Notes under the pieces: generated by a model
Told to the model about the DNA's origin: nothing
Seen by the model: the letters and a program-made list of their open reading frames with translations, nothing else
Database searches by the model: none
Position numbers and translations under genes: made by a program
Assembly (NCBI GenBank): GCA_026826555.1
Contig: JAKSZT010053764.1
Location: 32,754,426 to 32,818,425 of the forward strand
Reading direction: 5' to 3'
Origin: Tolypeutes matacus
Taxonomy: Eukaryota > Chordata > Mammalia > Cingulata > Chlamyphoridae
Length of the DNA: 64,000 nucleotides
In this document: one piece after another, positions 9,741 to 23,031 of the stretch
How positions within the stretch are numbered: the stretch's first letter is position 1
Layout of the letters: every line of letters starts with the position of its first letter

Positions 9741-12085
9741 ACATCTTAGTTAAAGGGGCAACATACTGGCTGGAATTTGATATGAAATTAAATGTGCTTT
9801 TGTTTGCTTATCCATTCACTTTTTAAAAAATTTAGCACTTTTCTCCAAAATCTGTGTTAAAAAGAAAGGTATAGAAAATTGAAAGAATAGTATTTGATTA
9901 CCTGATTACCATTGGCTTATTTCACCAACTGTTGAACTAATGCCACATCAGCACTCTCCCTATCTTAAACAAATGGGTGATTTACTCTCTACCTTCCTCC
10001 ACATGTGACTTACTTTTTTTTGCAGAACCATTTGAAAGTAAGATGCAAGCTTGTTGACATTTCACCTCTAAATAATTCAACATGAATATCCTAAGAACAA
10101 GGACATTTTCCTACATAACCACTATACCATTAACATACCTAAAAATTTAACATTTCCACAATAGGAAATGTAACTTTTTGCTTTCTCTGCATTAAAAAGC
10201 AGGCTGAAATGGATGTTTACCGAACCCGTGCGCATTATCTTTCATTTTTAAGTTCAAGAAATGCCTTCTCTTATTTAGGGGTTGACTTTGATGTCTAATG
10301 CTGTCAATATCCTGTCAGTCCCCGAAGGCGAATTTTCTACTCACTTGCATTGAAAATCATTTCCCTTCTGGAAAGAAATTATCATAAATGTAGCAATTTA
10401 TTCCTGTTATGCCCTGAGAATAAACTCAGGGTAAGTTGAACTTGCAGTACCAGCATCAGGCTCTGACAGACACATCTGTTTGGTGTCAGCATATGTGGCC
10501 TTGGTCATGTAACTCATTTTCAAAGTGGTGAACAGGAATAAGTGAGTTTTTTGATTATCTATTTGATTGTAATGATGTCCACAAATAATAGGATGGAAGA
10601 AACTATGTTGCAGTTATTGCCTCTGTTACTTCTGTAGCTGACTCTGAAGAACCTTATTAAAGTAAAATAAATAAAATTTGGAAAGAAAAGCCAAAAATAA
10701 ATCTGCTTTTCTTTGTAAATTCTATAGGGCAAACCCAATTTGATCAAGTCCCATTTTTGGCACTGAGATGTAAAGTCAATCCCTAAAACCACAGCTGACC
10801 ACAAACTCTTTTTGCATCACTCGTCTCAAGACCCGATAGCTTTTAAAAATATAAAATTGCCTGTTAATTCACCTTACGAGCACTCCAAAAGAGGTGGAGA
10901 CTTCTGAAGTAGAAAGAAGCAAAAACCTGGGTTGAGTTCCTCCTAACAATCCCGACTTTCCTTCAGAGACGTCTTTATTGTAAATCAAACTAGCGTATTT
11001 TGACTTTTAAAATGACACATGGTTTTCATACCTCCAAGTGTGAATATTTCTCAAAAAATTTAAAGTCCACTCTAACTAGATGTTCCTCTAGCTGTCCCAC
11101 ACCTGCAGCTTCCAGTACAACTGTAAGGAAGTTTCCATTTTATTATTATTTTCTTATAAGTGTTTAAAATTAATGCAGATTAGAGTTTTCACTGTTTTCA
11201 TATCCTTTCTAGAAAGTTTAAAATTCTGACAGAGAAATTTTAGATTTGGTTAAAACTGAAGACAAGAAAGTGATTCATGGAGAAACCAATCTCCCTTCAT
11301 GGGCTGAGGGTTGATGTATTATCTATGGTCTCTCTAATCATTTTGGAAAATGCCTAGAGATTCCTGATAGTATTTTTAACGAATATGTGTGAAGGAGTTA
11401 ATGGATGTTAATTTAGTATTTATCAAGTGCTAAGATGCATTCAAACCTTTAGGGAAAACTCAATTAAATTTGAACAGATAAGTCTAATAAAGAGGGAAGA
11501 CATTTGCTTGAGGGCTTAAGGGCAGTAACCGTAATAGGAAACGTATGTGTTTCCTTTTATGTTTTACTTAATTGAGGGATAACATCGTGTTGAAAGAGGG
11601 TCTCAAGAAATAAAAGTATATTATGGTAGAGCTTAGAAAGAAAAATGAGCCATTTTTTATAAAGATGATTTTTTAAATGTATTTATTGAGGGCCTTGAAA
11701 TACATATTCAAAACATTATGTAAAGCATATCTTTATTAGGCAATGAAAGAAAGTTTTAGTAATTAGTTCCATTTAGAAAGCAGATACTAACAACCCAATT
11801 AAATCCAGAGAGTATCTTCCAATACCAATGACAGAGCCCCTTCCGCTCCCACATCCCCACCCTCCATCACTTGACTAGTATGAATTATACGACATCTCCC
11901 AGGACCTAGTAATTCTCTGACTCTTTGGCTTGCCCCATCTGTAGGAGGAGTTCCTTTAAGCAAACCGGTGAAGAGAGAAGCAGTTACAAATTGACCACTG
12001 AAGTAGGAGGCCCAAGGGATATGAGTCGGACTTTTCAACCTACAGACTGTCCCAGCTTGAAGCTTTGCTTTTTCACTTCCCCAGC
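9741..12085. other. 2.3 kb of unique-looking sequence
   Basis: I find no recognisable repeat in this span apart from a weak MIR-like phrase near 10495-10550. The open frames here (10559-10804, 11799-12038) lack any family resemblance. Confidence 0.45.
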
Positions 12086-12275
12086 TCTTTGCTCTTCTCC
12101 TCCCAGCTTCTACTTAACCTCCTCTGTAAGTTACCTCAGATGTCATCTCCACCTTCATGACTTCTCTGATCACCAAATTGAGTTTATTACTTCCTTTATT
12201 ACCCTCCGTAATACCAACAATAGTTCTTGTCCTGTGCTATTTTGTACTGAGACTATGCGAGCATATGTTTCATTT
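12086..12275 (+). repeat. L2 LINE 3' region fragment
   Basis: 'cctcagatgtcatctccaccttcatgacttctctgatcacc' followed by 'ttattaccctccgtaat' fits the L2 block 'aaatgtcacctcc..aggaagccttccctgacc'. It overlaps a 146-aa open frame (11925-12365), which is therefore not a gene. Confidence 0.6.
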
Positions 12276-12454
12276 TCACTACGAGAAATGAGTGGTTGTT
12301 TAAAAGAGGGACCCAGTTATTTTACATCTCTTTCAAGTCTAGCAAAATGTATTTTACTCAATTAGTACCTCAAAAAACTTTGTGAGTGAATTTATTGTAT
12401 GAATGTGCCTTGAGAACTAAATATCACAGGAATTATGTGTTTGAGTATGAACAT

Positions 12455-12728
12455 TTATCTAGCAAAATTATGGCAACATGGATGAACCTGGAGGACATTA
12501 TGTTGAGTGAAGCAAGCCAGACACAAAAGGACAAATACTGTATGAATGCATTACTATGAACCAAATATATTGTGTATATATTGTTTGATTCAAAAAAAAT
12601 TTTTTTTTACATGAATCCATTACATTTATTGAGAAATGTATATATTTATTCATCTGTGTTTACTTTCTAGTTTTTAATTGTTTATGTTTTCAATTATTAA
12701 ATGTACAAAATAAAGTTTAAAAAAAAAC
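12455..12728 (+). mobile_element. L1 ORF2 C-terminus and 3'UTR tail
   Basis: 'atggcaacatggatgaacct', 'gaggacattatgttgagtga', 'agcaagccagacacaaaagg' is the well-known L1 block at the end of ORF2 and start of the 3'UTR. It is followed by a shortened AT-rich 3'UTR, AATAAA at 12709 and an A-run at 12718-12727. A 5'-truncated L1M-type insertion. The TSD is not obvious. Confidence 0.8.
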
Positions 12729-14135
12729 TGTGATAAAAATAGATATTATTCATAGTACCAAATGAAGCAAGGACTAACAAAGGAAAATGCAAAACACAAA
12801 ATGATTTGATATATATTCTGTTCAAGCTGATTGTGATAACTTTTATTCAGTATTTTCTCTCAGCTCTTTATGATCTGGTTTCAAGCCCTCAAAGTTCTAC
12901 TTGTTAAATACATTTTTTAGTAATATTTACAAAGATACTTTGAACCCCACAGGATTGAAATCACCACAGTTGAATCTTTCATTATTCTTATAGCGGGTAA
13001 TATCTGCTTATCTCTGTCATTCTGAAAGTATATCCTTTCTCTAACAGGCAGGAGATATCTTTCTCTTGCTTTTTTATACCTTTTTAGTGAATGAACCTGA
13101 AGTCACTCTGTCTGTTATTTTCACTTTGCCTTTTTGCACCATTGCCCCAGGCTTTCTCTGAGTTCATGACAACGATGCCTTTATTTCATTTTTTGAGGCA
13201 CAATCTGCATATATTAAATACAGCAAAATAATTTATTATCATTCTATATTTATAAATAGATTTTTTACCAATAGGAATTGGGAAAAGACCTCACTAATCA
13301 GGCATGTTTGGACTGATGGAAAGAGAAATAGAAAAGAACAGGTATAATTGTAGGAATTTATTAGTTGGTTTTCATCCAATGGTTAAGGTTTTCCTTCTGG
13401 TGTTGTTTGAATGGTGTTCAGACATTTCGGTCTAGGGTGTCATAAACCTATGGTCCATGAGTTAGAAAGATTACCAACTTTCTATGTCTTGCCTTGGATT
13501 TAGCAGTCAAATGTTTTTGAATGGCTGTTCATAAGTCCACATAAAAGGAAATACTACTAGGGCTCATTAACTCATAATGAGACAGATGAGTGTATTATGA
13601 TGAATATGCAAGGCTATGCTTGTACCCAGATGGACCTATGTAGAAGAAATCATGCCACTCCAGATGAATAGTATTTTCAGCATCTGGAAATATTTGGCTA
13701 AATTTACTTTACTACCATAGCTGACACCTACAAGAAGGATACTGGTGGTTTGAGTCATCAGTATGGGATAAAGTAGAATGAACTTATTTTCATCTTAAAT
13801 TAAATCACCGTGTTTTCAATATTCTTCCTCACATGTATGACCATCACTTCCTTTTTTCTTCAAATAGGATGAAGGTTAGGGTGTGGCCAAGTAAAAAGGT
13901 AGAAGGAACTGTTCTGTCATAATTAAAACAACTCTTCATTTCTGCCATAATACTTTATGCAGAGTTTCTATTTATTATTTGTATTTCTCTATCCAGAGAA
14001 TTATGAAAACGTGATTACATATAATATTGTTCTATACAATTTCCCAGCAAAGAGAGCTTAGATTTGAATCATTTAAATATATGGAGTGACAATTTTCTTA
14101 TAAAATAAACCATGTTCTAAACAGTGCTGGACTTG
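12729..14135. other. 1.4 kb without recognised features
   Basis: AT-rich unique-looking sequence. I see nothing that I can name. Confidence 0.45.
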
Positions 14136-14139
14136 TTTT

Positions 14140-14330
14140 AAAAGACCAACTATAAGTTCCACTTCTACCAGTTACTGACTATATGACATTAGGTAAATTA
14201 CCTAATTTTTAGAGCCCTATATTTCTCTTTTGAAAAAAGAGTGATGATCAAATGAGACACTGTATTTGAAAATACTCTACAATGTATTATACTTCACAAT
14301 ACTTTATACTGTTCACATTTTAGTTATGAC
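14140..14330 (-). repeat. MIR SINE
   Basis: 'actatatgacattaggtaaattacctaatttttagagcc' and 'gatgatcaaatgagacactgt' fit reverse-complemented MIR, the 'gaccttgggcaagttacttaacc' and 'aaatgagataatacatgt' blocks. Strongly diverged. Confidence 0.5.
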
Positions 14331-15945
14331 TACTAAAAATCACCTGCCAGAGAAAAAGTATTTACCTTCACCTGTTTTGACATCTAATATCCCTTAACAG
14401 TTTTTGTTTTTTGTTGTTGTTGCCTTTTTAATACAAGAAAACATCCCCCTCTGTCCAACTTAAGTCCTACTTGTTGTCTGATAACCTCAAGAGAGATCAT
14501 CTCTGTATTTATCACTTAAATTTTACCAGACACACAAATAAACAAGTATGCCCAAATTCCACTAATTTTGGGATGGAGATTAGACCTAGTGGGTAGCATC
14601 CAATTCAGCCAAACAAATAAATATTCAAAGCCTCATTTTGTTGAGGGAAAGAAAACCTCCCTGTGACTTTAGTTATGAAGAAATGCTGTGGGAAATCAGT
14701 AACAGCAGGTTTTTCCCTAACCCAACATCTTTTATGTCAATAAAAGTATACAATTATGGGATGGAAAAACATGATATTTAGGTAGATTTCAGTAGGAGTA
14801 AAGACTATATTCCAGCTTGATATATTCAGAGACAATTTGTAGGTAGCATGTTTAAACTTGCCCCTAAAGAGTATTTTTGTGTGTGTGTGTGAGAAAGAAA
14901 ACAGCTAAGGCCAAGGACTGAATGGAGATCCTAGTTGGACTAACAGCAGCCTTTCACCTCCATTCCCCACAGAGGGCACATTGGGTCACGGCCACTATTC
15001 TCCACCAGTGTTTTTTCAGCCACCCAGGAGTCCCCCCAAATTTGTTTTCTTGAATTATAATTCCCTGCAGTAATTCGCCCTAAAATGTGAAATTATGTAC
15101 TAAGTTAAGTATATAGAACTTCTTTCTGACTTTCTTGGCTTCTTCTACTGATCCAGGTCTTTGTGAAACATTAAAAGAAAACCACCAAATCAATTTTTGC
15201 CAATTAAGAGTTTTATTGGGCATTTTTGACCCTATACTGCTGGGTAGGTATCAATACAGTGGTCTTAGTCAAAGTGCATTTTGGTGAACTACTGTCACAA
15301 TACATAAATCTTTTAAATTTGGCCAAGAAAAAAAATATTTCTTTTTCCCTTTTTCTTTTTTAAATCTACTCGGGCCTATGAGTGTAGTTCCAGGTAGTTT
15401 ATAGGCAGACGTGGTTCATTGCAGAAGGTCTCTGGCATTATTGTCTGATACCTTTCTGTGGGGTCAGGACTATATACCTTAGGCAGGAAGTTAAAGGTAC
15501 TCTATCCAAGTTAGGGAAAGAGAGGTCACGAGAAGGTGACTTTAATTTCTTTCCCTCATCAACTTATCAATATTTCACATTTTGCTATGAGCCTTTGGTG
15601 AGGGACTCTTCAAAGTTTTAGATATCTGGGGATATTTCTGTTCTTCTAAAATTTGCCTCAGTATTAAAAGAACCCTAGGAAATTTCTTATGAATATTGCC
15701 TGGGAAAAGCATTCTCAATTTTCTTTCTGTAATGGCAGATAGAGGCAAATATTAATAATTTGGATGAATCTTAAGGAAGAGTAAACAGTGTTTCCTTAAT
15801 TCCCCATATTCCTTAAAAGAAACCATTCCTAAAGTAGATCCTGCTCATTTCTCCTTAAAGTTATTTCTATGATTTTTTGTCTGCTATTTAGAATGAAATA
15901 TGTATTTGTTATTTGTTTTTAAATGGAATTCTATATTTTTGATGT
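14331..15945. other. 1.6 kb without firm features
   Basis: There is a short TG run at 14878-14890. The part 15160-15560 could be a decayed LTR ('gccaattaagagttttattgggca' holds an inverted AATAAA), but I cannot find its ends. No coding signal. Confidence 0.35.
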
Positions 15946-16289
15946 TTTAATTAATTTTATTTCAGTTTTCATTTAAAAAGTTCACATAATATAAAATTCA
16001 CCATTGTAACCATTTTCAAGTATACAATTCAGTGGTGTTAGTTTACTCACAGTGTTGTGCAACCATTATCACTATCGAGTTCTTGATTATTTTCATCATT
16101 CCAAAACAAAGCTCATACCCATTATTAGTCACTCACCGTTTTCCTCAACCTCCAGTCCCTAGCTACTTTCTGTCTCTATGGATCTGCCTATTCTGGACAT
16201 TTCATATACATGAAATCATACAATATGTGCCTTTTGTATCTGGCTTCTCTCACTTTGCATAATGTTTTCAAGGGTTGTCCATGTTGTAG

Positions 16290-19200
16290 CATGTATCAGA
16301 ACTATATTCTTTTTTAATGACCGAATTATACTCTATTGCATGGATATACCACCATTTTTATCCATTCATCATTTGTTTGAGATTTGGTGGGGTTTTTTTC
16401 ATACCTTTTGGCTATTGTGAATGATGCTGCTATGAACATTCATGTACAAGTTTTTATATGACCATAATGTTTTCAGTTCCTCTTGAGTATATCCCTAAGA
16501 GTGGAATTGCTGGATCAAGTGGTAGTGCTACGTTTGATTTTTTGAGGAACCACTAATTTGTTTTCCACGGTGGCTATACCATTTTACATTCCCATAAACA
16601 TTGGGTGAGAATTCTGAGTTCTCCACATTCTTGCTAACACTTCTAATTTTCTGTGTATTATTGTTGTTATTATTATTATAACCATCCTAGCAGATATGAA
16701 GTGATAGCTCATTGTGGTTTTGATTTGCATTTCCCTAATGAATACTGATATCGAGCATCTATTCATGTACTTGTTGGTCATTTGTGTGTCTTCTTTGAAA
16801 AAATATCTATTTGAAGCACTTTACCCATATTTTAATTAAATTGTTTGTCTTTTTGTTGCTGAGTTGTAAGTGTTCTTCATATACTCTGGGTACTAGACCT
16901 CATCAGATATGACTTGCAAATATTTTCTCCTATTTTGTAGATTGTCTTTTCATTTCCTTAATAATGTCTTTTGATACACAAAAGTTTTTAAGTCCAATTT
17001 ATCTATTTTTTTATTTGGTTGCTTGTGCTTTTTGTGTCATATCTAAGAAACTGCTGCCTTATCCAAGGTCACAAAAATTTATACCTATGTTTCCTTCTAA
17101 CAGTTTTATAGTTTTAGTTATTACAGTTAGATCTTTCATCCAATTCAGTTAATTTTTGTATATAGTATTAAGTAGGAGTTCAACTTCATTCTTTTGAATG
17201 TTGATATCCAGTTGTCTAAGCACCATCTGTTGAAAAGACTGTTCTTTCCCTAGTTAATGGTCTTGGCATCCTCATCAAAATTCAATTGATCAAAGATGCC
17301 TGGGTTTATTTCTGGACTCTCAATTCTATTCCATTGAACTATATGTTTATCTTTATGCCAGTGCCACAATGTTTTAATGGCTATAACTTTTTAGTTTTTA
17401 AATCAAGAAGTGTGGTTCCTCAAACTTTGTCCTTTTTTCAAGATTATTTTAGCAGTTTTGGGTCCCTTTTAATTCCATGTGAGTTCTAGGACCAGCTTGC
17501 CAATTTTTGCATAATAGGCCATTGGAATTTTGGCAGAGATTGCATTGAACCTGTAGATACATTTGGGATTGTTGCCACTTTAATAATATTAAGTTGTCCA
17601 ATCCATGAAAGCAGGTATTTTTTCATGTATTTGGGCCTTCTTTAATTTCTTTCAAAACTGTTTTGTAGCTTTCAGTATATGTCTTTCATCTCCTTAGATG
17701 AATTTACTCTTAAGCATTTTATTATTTTTATGCTGCTCTAAGTGGAGTTGTTTTCTTCATTTCATTTTTGGGTTATTTGCTCGTATATGGAAATATAACT
17801 GCTTTTTACATATTGATCTTGTATCACGCAACTTTGCCGAGCTCATTTATTAGTTCTAATACTTTTTTGTGAGTGTGGATTATTTAGTTTTCTGTGTGTA
17901 AGATTATATCATCTGAGAATACAGATAGTTTTACTTCTTTCCTCTCCAATATGGATGCTTTTTATTTCTTTTTCTTTCCTAATTGTGCAGGCTAGAATTT
18001 CCAGTACAATGTTGAATCAAAGCAGCAAAGAGCAGTCATCCTAATTTTACGGGGAAAACTTTTGGTCTTTCATTTGTCTCATTGTTAAGTATGATGTTAG
18101 CTGTATGGATTTCAAGATGCCTTTTATGGGGTTGAGAAACTTACCTTCTCTTCCTAGTTTTATGAGTATCTTTATAATAAAATATTTTGTCATCTTTTTC
18201 TTTTTCTGCATCTATTGAGATGGTCATGAGTATATTTTTTATTCTATTAATATGTTGTATTACATTGATTGATTTTTGAATGTTGACCCAAACTTGCATT
18301 GCTACTGAGTTCAGTTTGAAAGTATTTTAAAGGATTTGTGCATCTATATTTATAAAGGATACTGGACTGTGGTTTTCTTTCCTTGTGATGTCATTTTCTG
18401 CCTTTGCCACCAGACTAATCCTGGTCTCACTGGTTGAGTTAAGGAGTATTCCTTTCTTGTCTACTTTTTTGGATGAGTTTGAGAAGGATTAATGTTAATT
18501 CTTCTTTAAATGTTTGTTAGCATTCACCAGTGAAGCCATCTGGTCCTGGACTTTTGTTTGCCGAGAATTTATGATTACTGATTTATATTTTCCATTTGTT
18601 ACTGAATTAGTTTTGCATATTTGTCCATTTCCAAAAGGTTATCTAATTTGTTGGCATATACTTGTTCATAATATACTCTTATACTCCTATTTTTCCTTTA
18701 AGATCAATATTGATCCCCACTTTCATTCCTAATTTTAGTGATTTTGGTTCCCTCTCTCTTTTCTTTTATCAGCCTAGTTAAAAGTTTGTAGATTTCATGG
18801 ATCTTTTCAAAGAAACACACGCTGGTTTTGTTGTCTCCATTGTTTTTCAATTTTATATTTTATCGCCATTCAAATCTTTGTTTTTTCCTTCCTTCAACTT
18901 GCTTGGGGTTTAGTTTTCTTTCCCTTTTCCAGTGTGTTACGATGAAAGGTCCAGGTTTTGATTTGAGATCTTTCCCTTTTTTTTTTTTTTTTAAATGTAG
19001 GTGTTTACAGGCATAACGTTCCCTCTGAGCACTCCTTTTGCTACATCCCTTAAATTTTGTTATGTTGGTTGTTTTAATTCATCTCAAAGTATTTTCTGAT
19101 TTCCCTTGTGATTTCTTCTTTGGCGTATCAGTTACTTAGGAAAGTGTTGTTTAGTTTCCACGTATTTGTGAAATTTTGGAATGTCCTTCTGTCAATGTTT

Positions 19201-20300
19201 TCTAATCCGATTCCATTGTGGCTAGAGAACATACTTTGTGTGATTTCAACCTTTTAAAAATTTATTGAGTCTTATTTTGTGATATTGAGTTTAACATTGT
19301 TATCCTGTTTAATGTTCCATGGCCCTTCAAGCAGAATATGTCATCTGCTGTTGGGTGTGTGTTCTATATATGTCTGATAGGTATAGTTGGTTTAAATTGT
19401 TGAAGTCGTCCATTTAAGTCTTCAATTTAAGTCTTCAACTATTATTATTGGGCTGTCTATTTCTCCTTTCAGTTCTGTCAGGTTTTGCTTTTTATATTTT
19501 GAGGCAATTTTGTTAGATGGCATATATATTTATAAGTATTATACCTTCTTGATGGTTTGACCCTTTTATCAATGTATAATATCCTTCTTTTCTCTCATAA
19601 CAATTTTTGTATTAAGGTCTATTTTTCTGATAATAGTGTATCCACTCCAAGGCTCCTTAGGTTGCTTCCTGCATGGAGTATCTTTTTCCATCATATAACT
19701 TTCAAGCATTTCATGTCTTTGAACATAAAGCGTTTCCTGTAGGCATCATAGTGTGATATCATATTTTTAAATACCATTCTGCCAAAATGCCCTTTAATTG
19801 GAGAGTTTTCTCTATATGTCTGTCTATCTATCTATTTAATATAATACAGATAAGGAAAACTTAATTCTACATTTTAATATTTGTTTCTATACCTCTTATG
19901 TGGATTTTGTTCCTCACTTCCACCATTAGTGCTTTCCTTTGTATAAAATAATTATTTTCTAGTATAGCCTTTTAAGTCCTTTGCCATGAATTTTATTACA
20001 TATATTTGCATTACTTTCTTAATTGTTGCCCTGGTGGTTATTATTAACATTTTAATTTATAACTATCTATTTCATATTAATGTCAATTAAGTTTCAATAG
20101 TATACAAAAGTTTGTTCCTATGTAGCTCCATCCTGCACTTAATACTATTATTATCCAAATTACATCTTTATATATTGTGTGTCCACCAAAATAGATTTAA
20201 AATCATTGTTTTATGTAGTTGCCTACATAATCTATATTTTCTATCTATAAGATAGAAAAAAATTATAAACAAGAAAATACTTTCATGTTGATGTTTTATT
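16290..20300 (-). pseudogene. L1 ORF2 (endonuclease/reverse transcriptase) pseudogene
   Basis: ORF2p nicks DNA and reverse-transcribes L1 RNA at the target. This copy is dead. The C-terminal part still shows [10 protein letters not shown] followed by SYH in the open piece 16584-16781, a signature of the L1 ORF2 tail. The RT catalytic motif (F/Y)ADD can be read as F-S-D-D at 17908-17919 (minus strand), with Ala replaced by Ser and both aspartates kept. Many stops and frameshifts interrupt it, and the longest pieces are 60-75 codons. Start and end are approximate because the termini are decayed. Confidence 0.8.
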
Positions 20301-20359
20301 TACCTAATTAGTTACCTATTTCTTCATGAGGATTCAAGGTATTATCTTAGATCCTTTTA

Positions 20360-21250
20360 TTTCAGTCTGAAGGACCCCATTGTTATATCTTGTAGGACAG
20401 GTCTATGGGTGATGAATTCTTGTTTATCTAGAGACGTCTTAATTTCTCCTTCATTTTTGCAGGAGAGTTTTTCTGAATATAAAATTCTTGGTTGATAGTT
20501 TTGCATGTTTTTTTCTTATTTCAGCACTTAGAATATGTCATACCATTGCCTTCTGGCCTCTGTGTTTTCTGATGAGAGCTCAGCTGTTAATCTTAAGGAT
20601 TCCTTGTATGTGAGGAAGTGCTTCTTTCTTGCTGATTTCAAAGTTTTCTCTTTGCTTTTTGTTTTGACAGTTTGATTATGATGTGTCTCATTGTGGGTCT
20701 CTTTAAATTATCTTACTTGGAATTCACTGAGATTCTTGGATTTGTAGATGAATGTTCTTAATCAAATAATATCTCTCCTTCTTTCTATCCCGCCCCCCCC
20801 CCTTTCTCTTTGCATTTTTCTTTAGCCTTTTTTTCTTCCTGTTCCTCAAACTGCATAGTCTTAATTGACCTATCTTCAAGTTTGCTGATTCTTCCTTATG
20901 CCTGCTCAAATCTGTTATTAAGACTAGTGAATTTTTCATTTTGATTATTTTACTTTTCACCTGATGTATTTCTATTTGATTCCTTTCTATAATTTCTATC
21001 TTTTTACCAATTTTTCCTCGTAGTTTCATTTAGTACTTTGGATATGGTTTCCTTTAGCTCTTTAAACATGTTTAAAATAGTTGATTTAAGTTTTCTTCTG
21101 GTAATTCTTACTCAGATCTTTCTTGAGCTCCACACAGTTCTGGGCATACCCATAGCCTCCTAGATGCCAAGGAATATGTCTAACCTTTTCAAAGATTTTT
21201 TGCCCTCAAACCTTTTTATTCCCCAGCCTTTCTTTCCAGGCTTTTTGGTT
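20360..21250 (-). pseudogene. L1 ORF1 (RNA-binding protein) pseudogene
   Basis: ORF1p is the trimeric RNA chaperone of L1. The minus-strand open piece 20724-21029 (101 codons) is highly charged (Lys/Arg/Glu-rich, for example KLRGKIGKKIEIIERNQIEI) and has the heptad-like spacing of the ORF1p coiled coil. On plus, 'cttgctgatttcaaagttttctctttg' and 'tttgattatgatgtgtctcattgtgg' are the reverse complement of ORF1's C-terminal half. It is degraded by stops, and the C/poly-K region at 20790 disrupts the frame. Confidence 0.65.
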
Positions 21251-21800
21251 ATGCAACAGTTGGCCCCAATTGTTATCCATCACTTCAGGTAGTTGCAACT
21301 AACACATTTGCAAAAAAAAAAAAAAAAAAAAAAAGTATTTTTAACAAATGCCTCCTGAGCAGCTGCCTCAGCACTGTGAGAGTTCTGTTAAGTGAGATAA
21401 AGGTAATCCCTCTGAGTTGGTACTCCAGGAGACCACCAGACATATCAAAACAAACAACCACAACTCTTTGCAAATGAGATCTGTACTGCTCCCTCTGATA
21501 CGGGTGCCTGCATCTAGAATGTGATCTGTTATCTTCAAGAAGACAACTGAGTTGAATAGTGGAAGATGAGACCAAGGTAAGTTAAAACACCACCAAGCTC
21601 TATGTTCTTAATGAGATTTAGCTGTTTTTCTTGATTAAGCATTCCCCTGTTGCTGCAAGCTTTTGGTTAGTTTCCATAGCTCTGAAAAAGTTTTTTTCTG
21701 ACAGATTTTGTGGGGTTTGTTTGCCAATTTATTCATTGTTTTTATGGAAGGATAGACTTGGAATTCCTTTCTCCACCATTTTTGCTAATGCCACTCAGAA

Positions 21801-22910
21801 AAACTTTTTTTTGTTATGTATCTTATAATTTCCAGTTTACAGAATTCTCTTTCTTATTTATGTATATTATGGTTTATTTTCTTGTATTTTCTATGTGTTA
21901 TCACAGAACCCACAAGGAATGATCCTCCTGTATTCTCTTTCCCACAGATATACTTTTTAATTGCTCTCCTATGTTTCTAAAACAGAGAATCCATTGAAAT
22001 ACTGAATAATAATACAAGTTACTTGGGACATCTTTTTATTGTTTCTGATTTTAATGGAAATATGTATCATTTTATATTTGATACCTATTTGTTTAAGCAG
22101 ATATTTTTAACATAATGAAGAAATAACATTCCCTGAACTAATTTTCCAATAAAATAAGAGGGCTATTGGCTTAAAAAAAAGTGTTTAAAATTAATTTTGA
22201 ATGAATTTTCTAGTCTAACTTACTAAGTTTTATTCAAATAGTCTTGTAATATGATTTTGTGATCATATGAATTTTAGCATCTTTTGAGATTATATTTTTT
22301 CATTTTGAATTTATTGATTTCCTAATATTAATTTCTTGATACTAAATCTAACCTCATATTCCCAGGGTTAACACATGTATGATCATAGTGGTGGACTTTT
22401 CAAAATATACTGTTGCATTAAGTTTGTCAGTATTTTTGTCAGAAATTTTATATATCTCATCTTTTCTGACTCTGATAGTATGAAAGAGCATGATGGTAAA
22501 ACAAACAGACAACTTATGGTGTCAAGGAATTACATGAAGGCAATTTTTTGGTAACTTGAAATTTTCATCCGTAGTAATTAAAAGATCAATTCAGAATTTA
22601 AATTGTTTGATTTTGATTGTTTTATATTCCTCAAAATTTTTTCACTTAGATTTTTTTAGAATCTAAGTGGAACAATTTAGAAACAATTTAGAATGATAAC
22701 TATTATTCTAAAAATATTTAGTATCTTGCATATGTGGTTAAATAATCTCTCACATTTCGAATTCTGTGCATTTCATTTGTTTTTTTAGTATACATTTGTC
22801 AGAGGCTTCTCTAGTTTGTTGAATTTTCAAAAAAGTTATTAAATTATTTATGACTAATTAGCTGTTATTAACTCATCTATGAGGCACACTGGGCTGCACA
22901 TTTTCTAGTT
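21801..22910 (-). mobile_element. Very old L1 ORF2 fragment
   Basis: 'catcttttgagattatattttttcattttgaatttattgatttcc', then 'actaaatctaacctcatattcccagggttaa', is a decayed form of the reverse-complemented L1 RT block ('tctattgagatgatcatgtggtttttgtcc', 'gcattcctgggataaatcc'). It is much more diverged than the adjacent L1M, so it is a separate, older insertion. The first 150 bases are uncertain. Confidence 0.5.
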
Positions 22911-23031
22911 TTGACTTCAACTTTTCAGTCTTCAGTTGTAGTATTTGCAGCATCATGCTTTTCTGAATTATCTATGGATACTGTTTTGTTTCCTCTTCAA
23001 GTTAAGAACTAATTATGAACATTCCATTTTC

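Larger units (their letters stand above)
15946..21800 (-). mobile_element. Nearly complete but dead L1M element
   Basis: Read on the minus strand this is an L1 in full order: 5'UTR-like (about 21260-21800, including 'gccaatttattcattgtttttatgg' on plus), ORF1 (about 20360-21250), ORF2 (about 16290-20300) and 3'UTR (15946-16290, ending where plus reads 'cacataatataaaattcacc'). At about 5.85 kb it is close to full L1 length. ORF2 phrases are recognisable throughout, for example 'ccagtacaatgttgaa', 'gcatctattgagatgg', 'gaagccatctggtcctgga' and 'aaattgtttgtctttttgttg' on the plus strand. Frames are broken everywhere. A C-run (20790-20801) and an A-run (21312-21334) were acquired inside. It belongs to the old L1M class shared across placentals, by resemblance. 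Confidence 0.9.

Noticed and set aside
11925..12365. 146-codon plus-strand open frame
   Set aside because: It overlaps an L2 fragment that explains its C/T-rich composition.
20724..21029. Lysine-rich coiled-coil protein gene (101 codons)
   Set aside because: It sits exactly where ORF1 of the minus-strand L1M belongs. It is an ORF1 relic.
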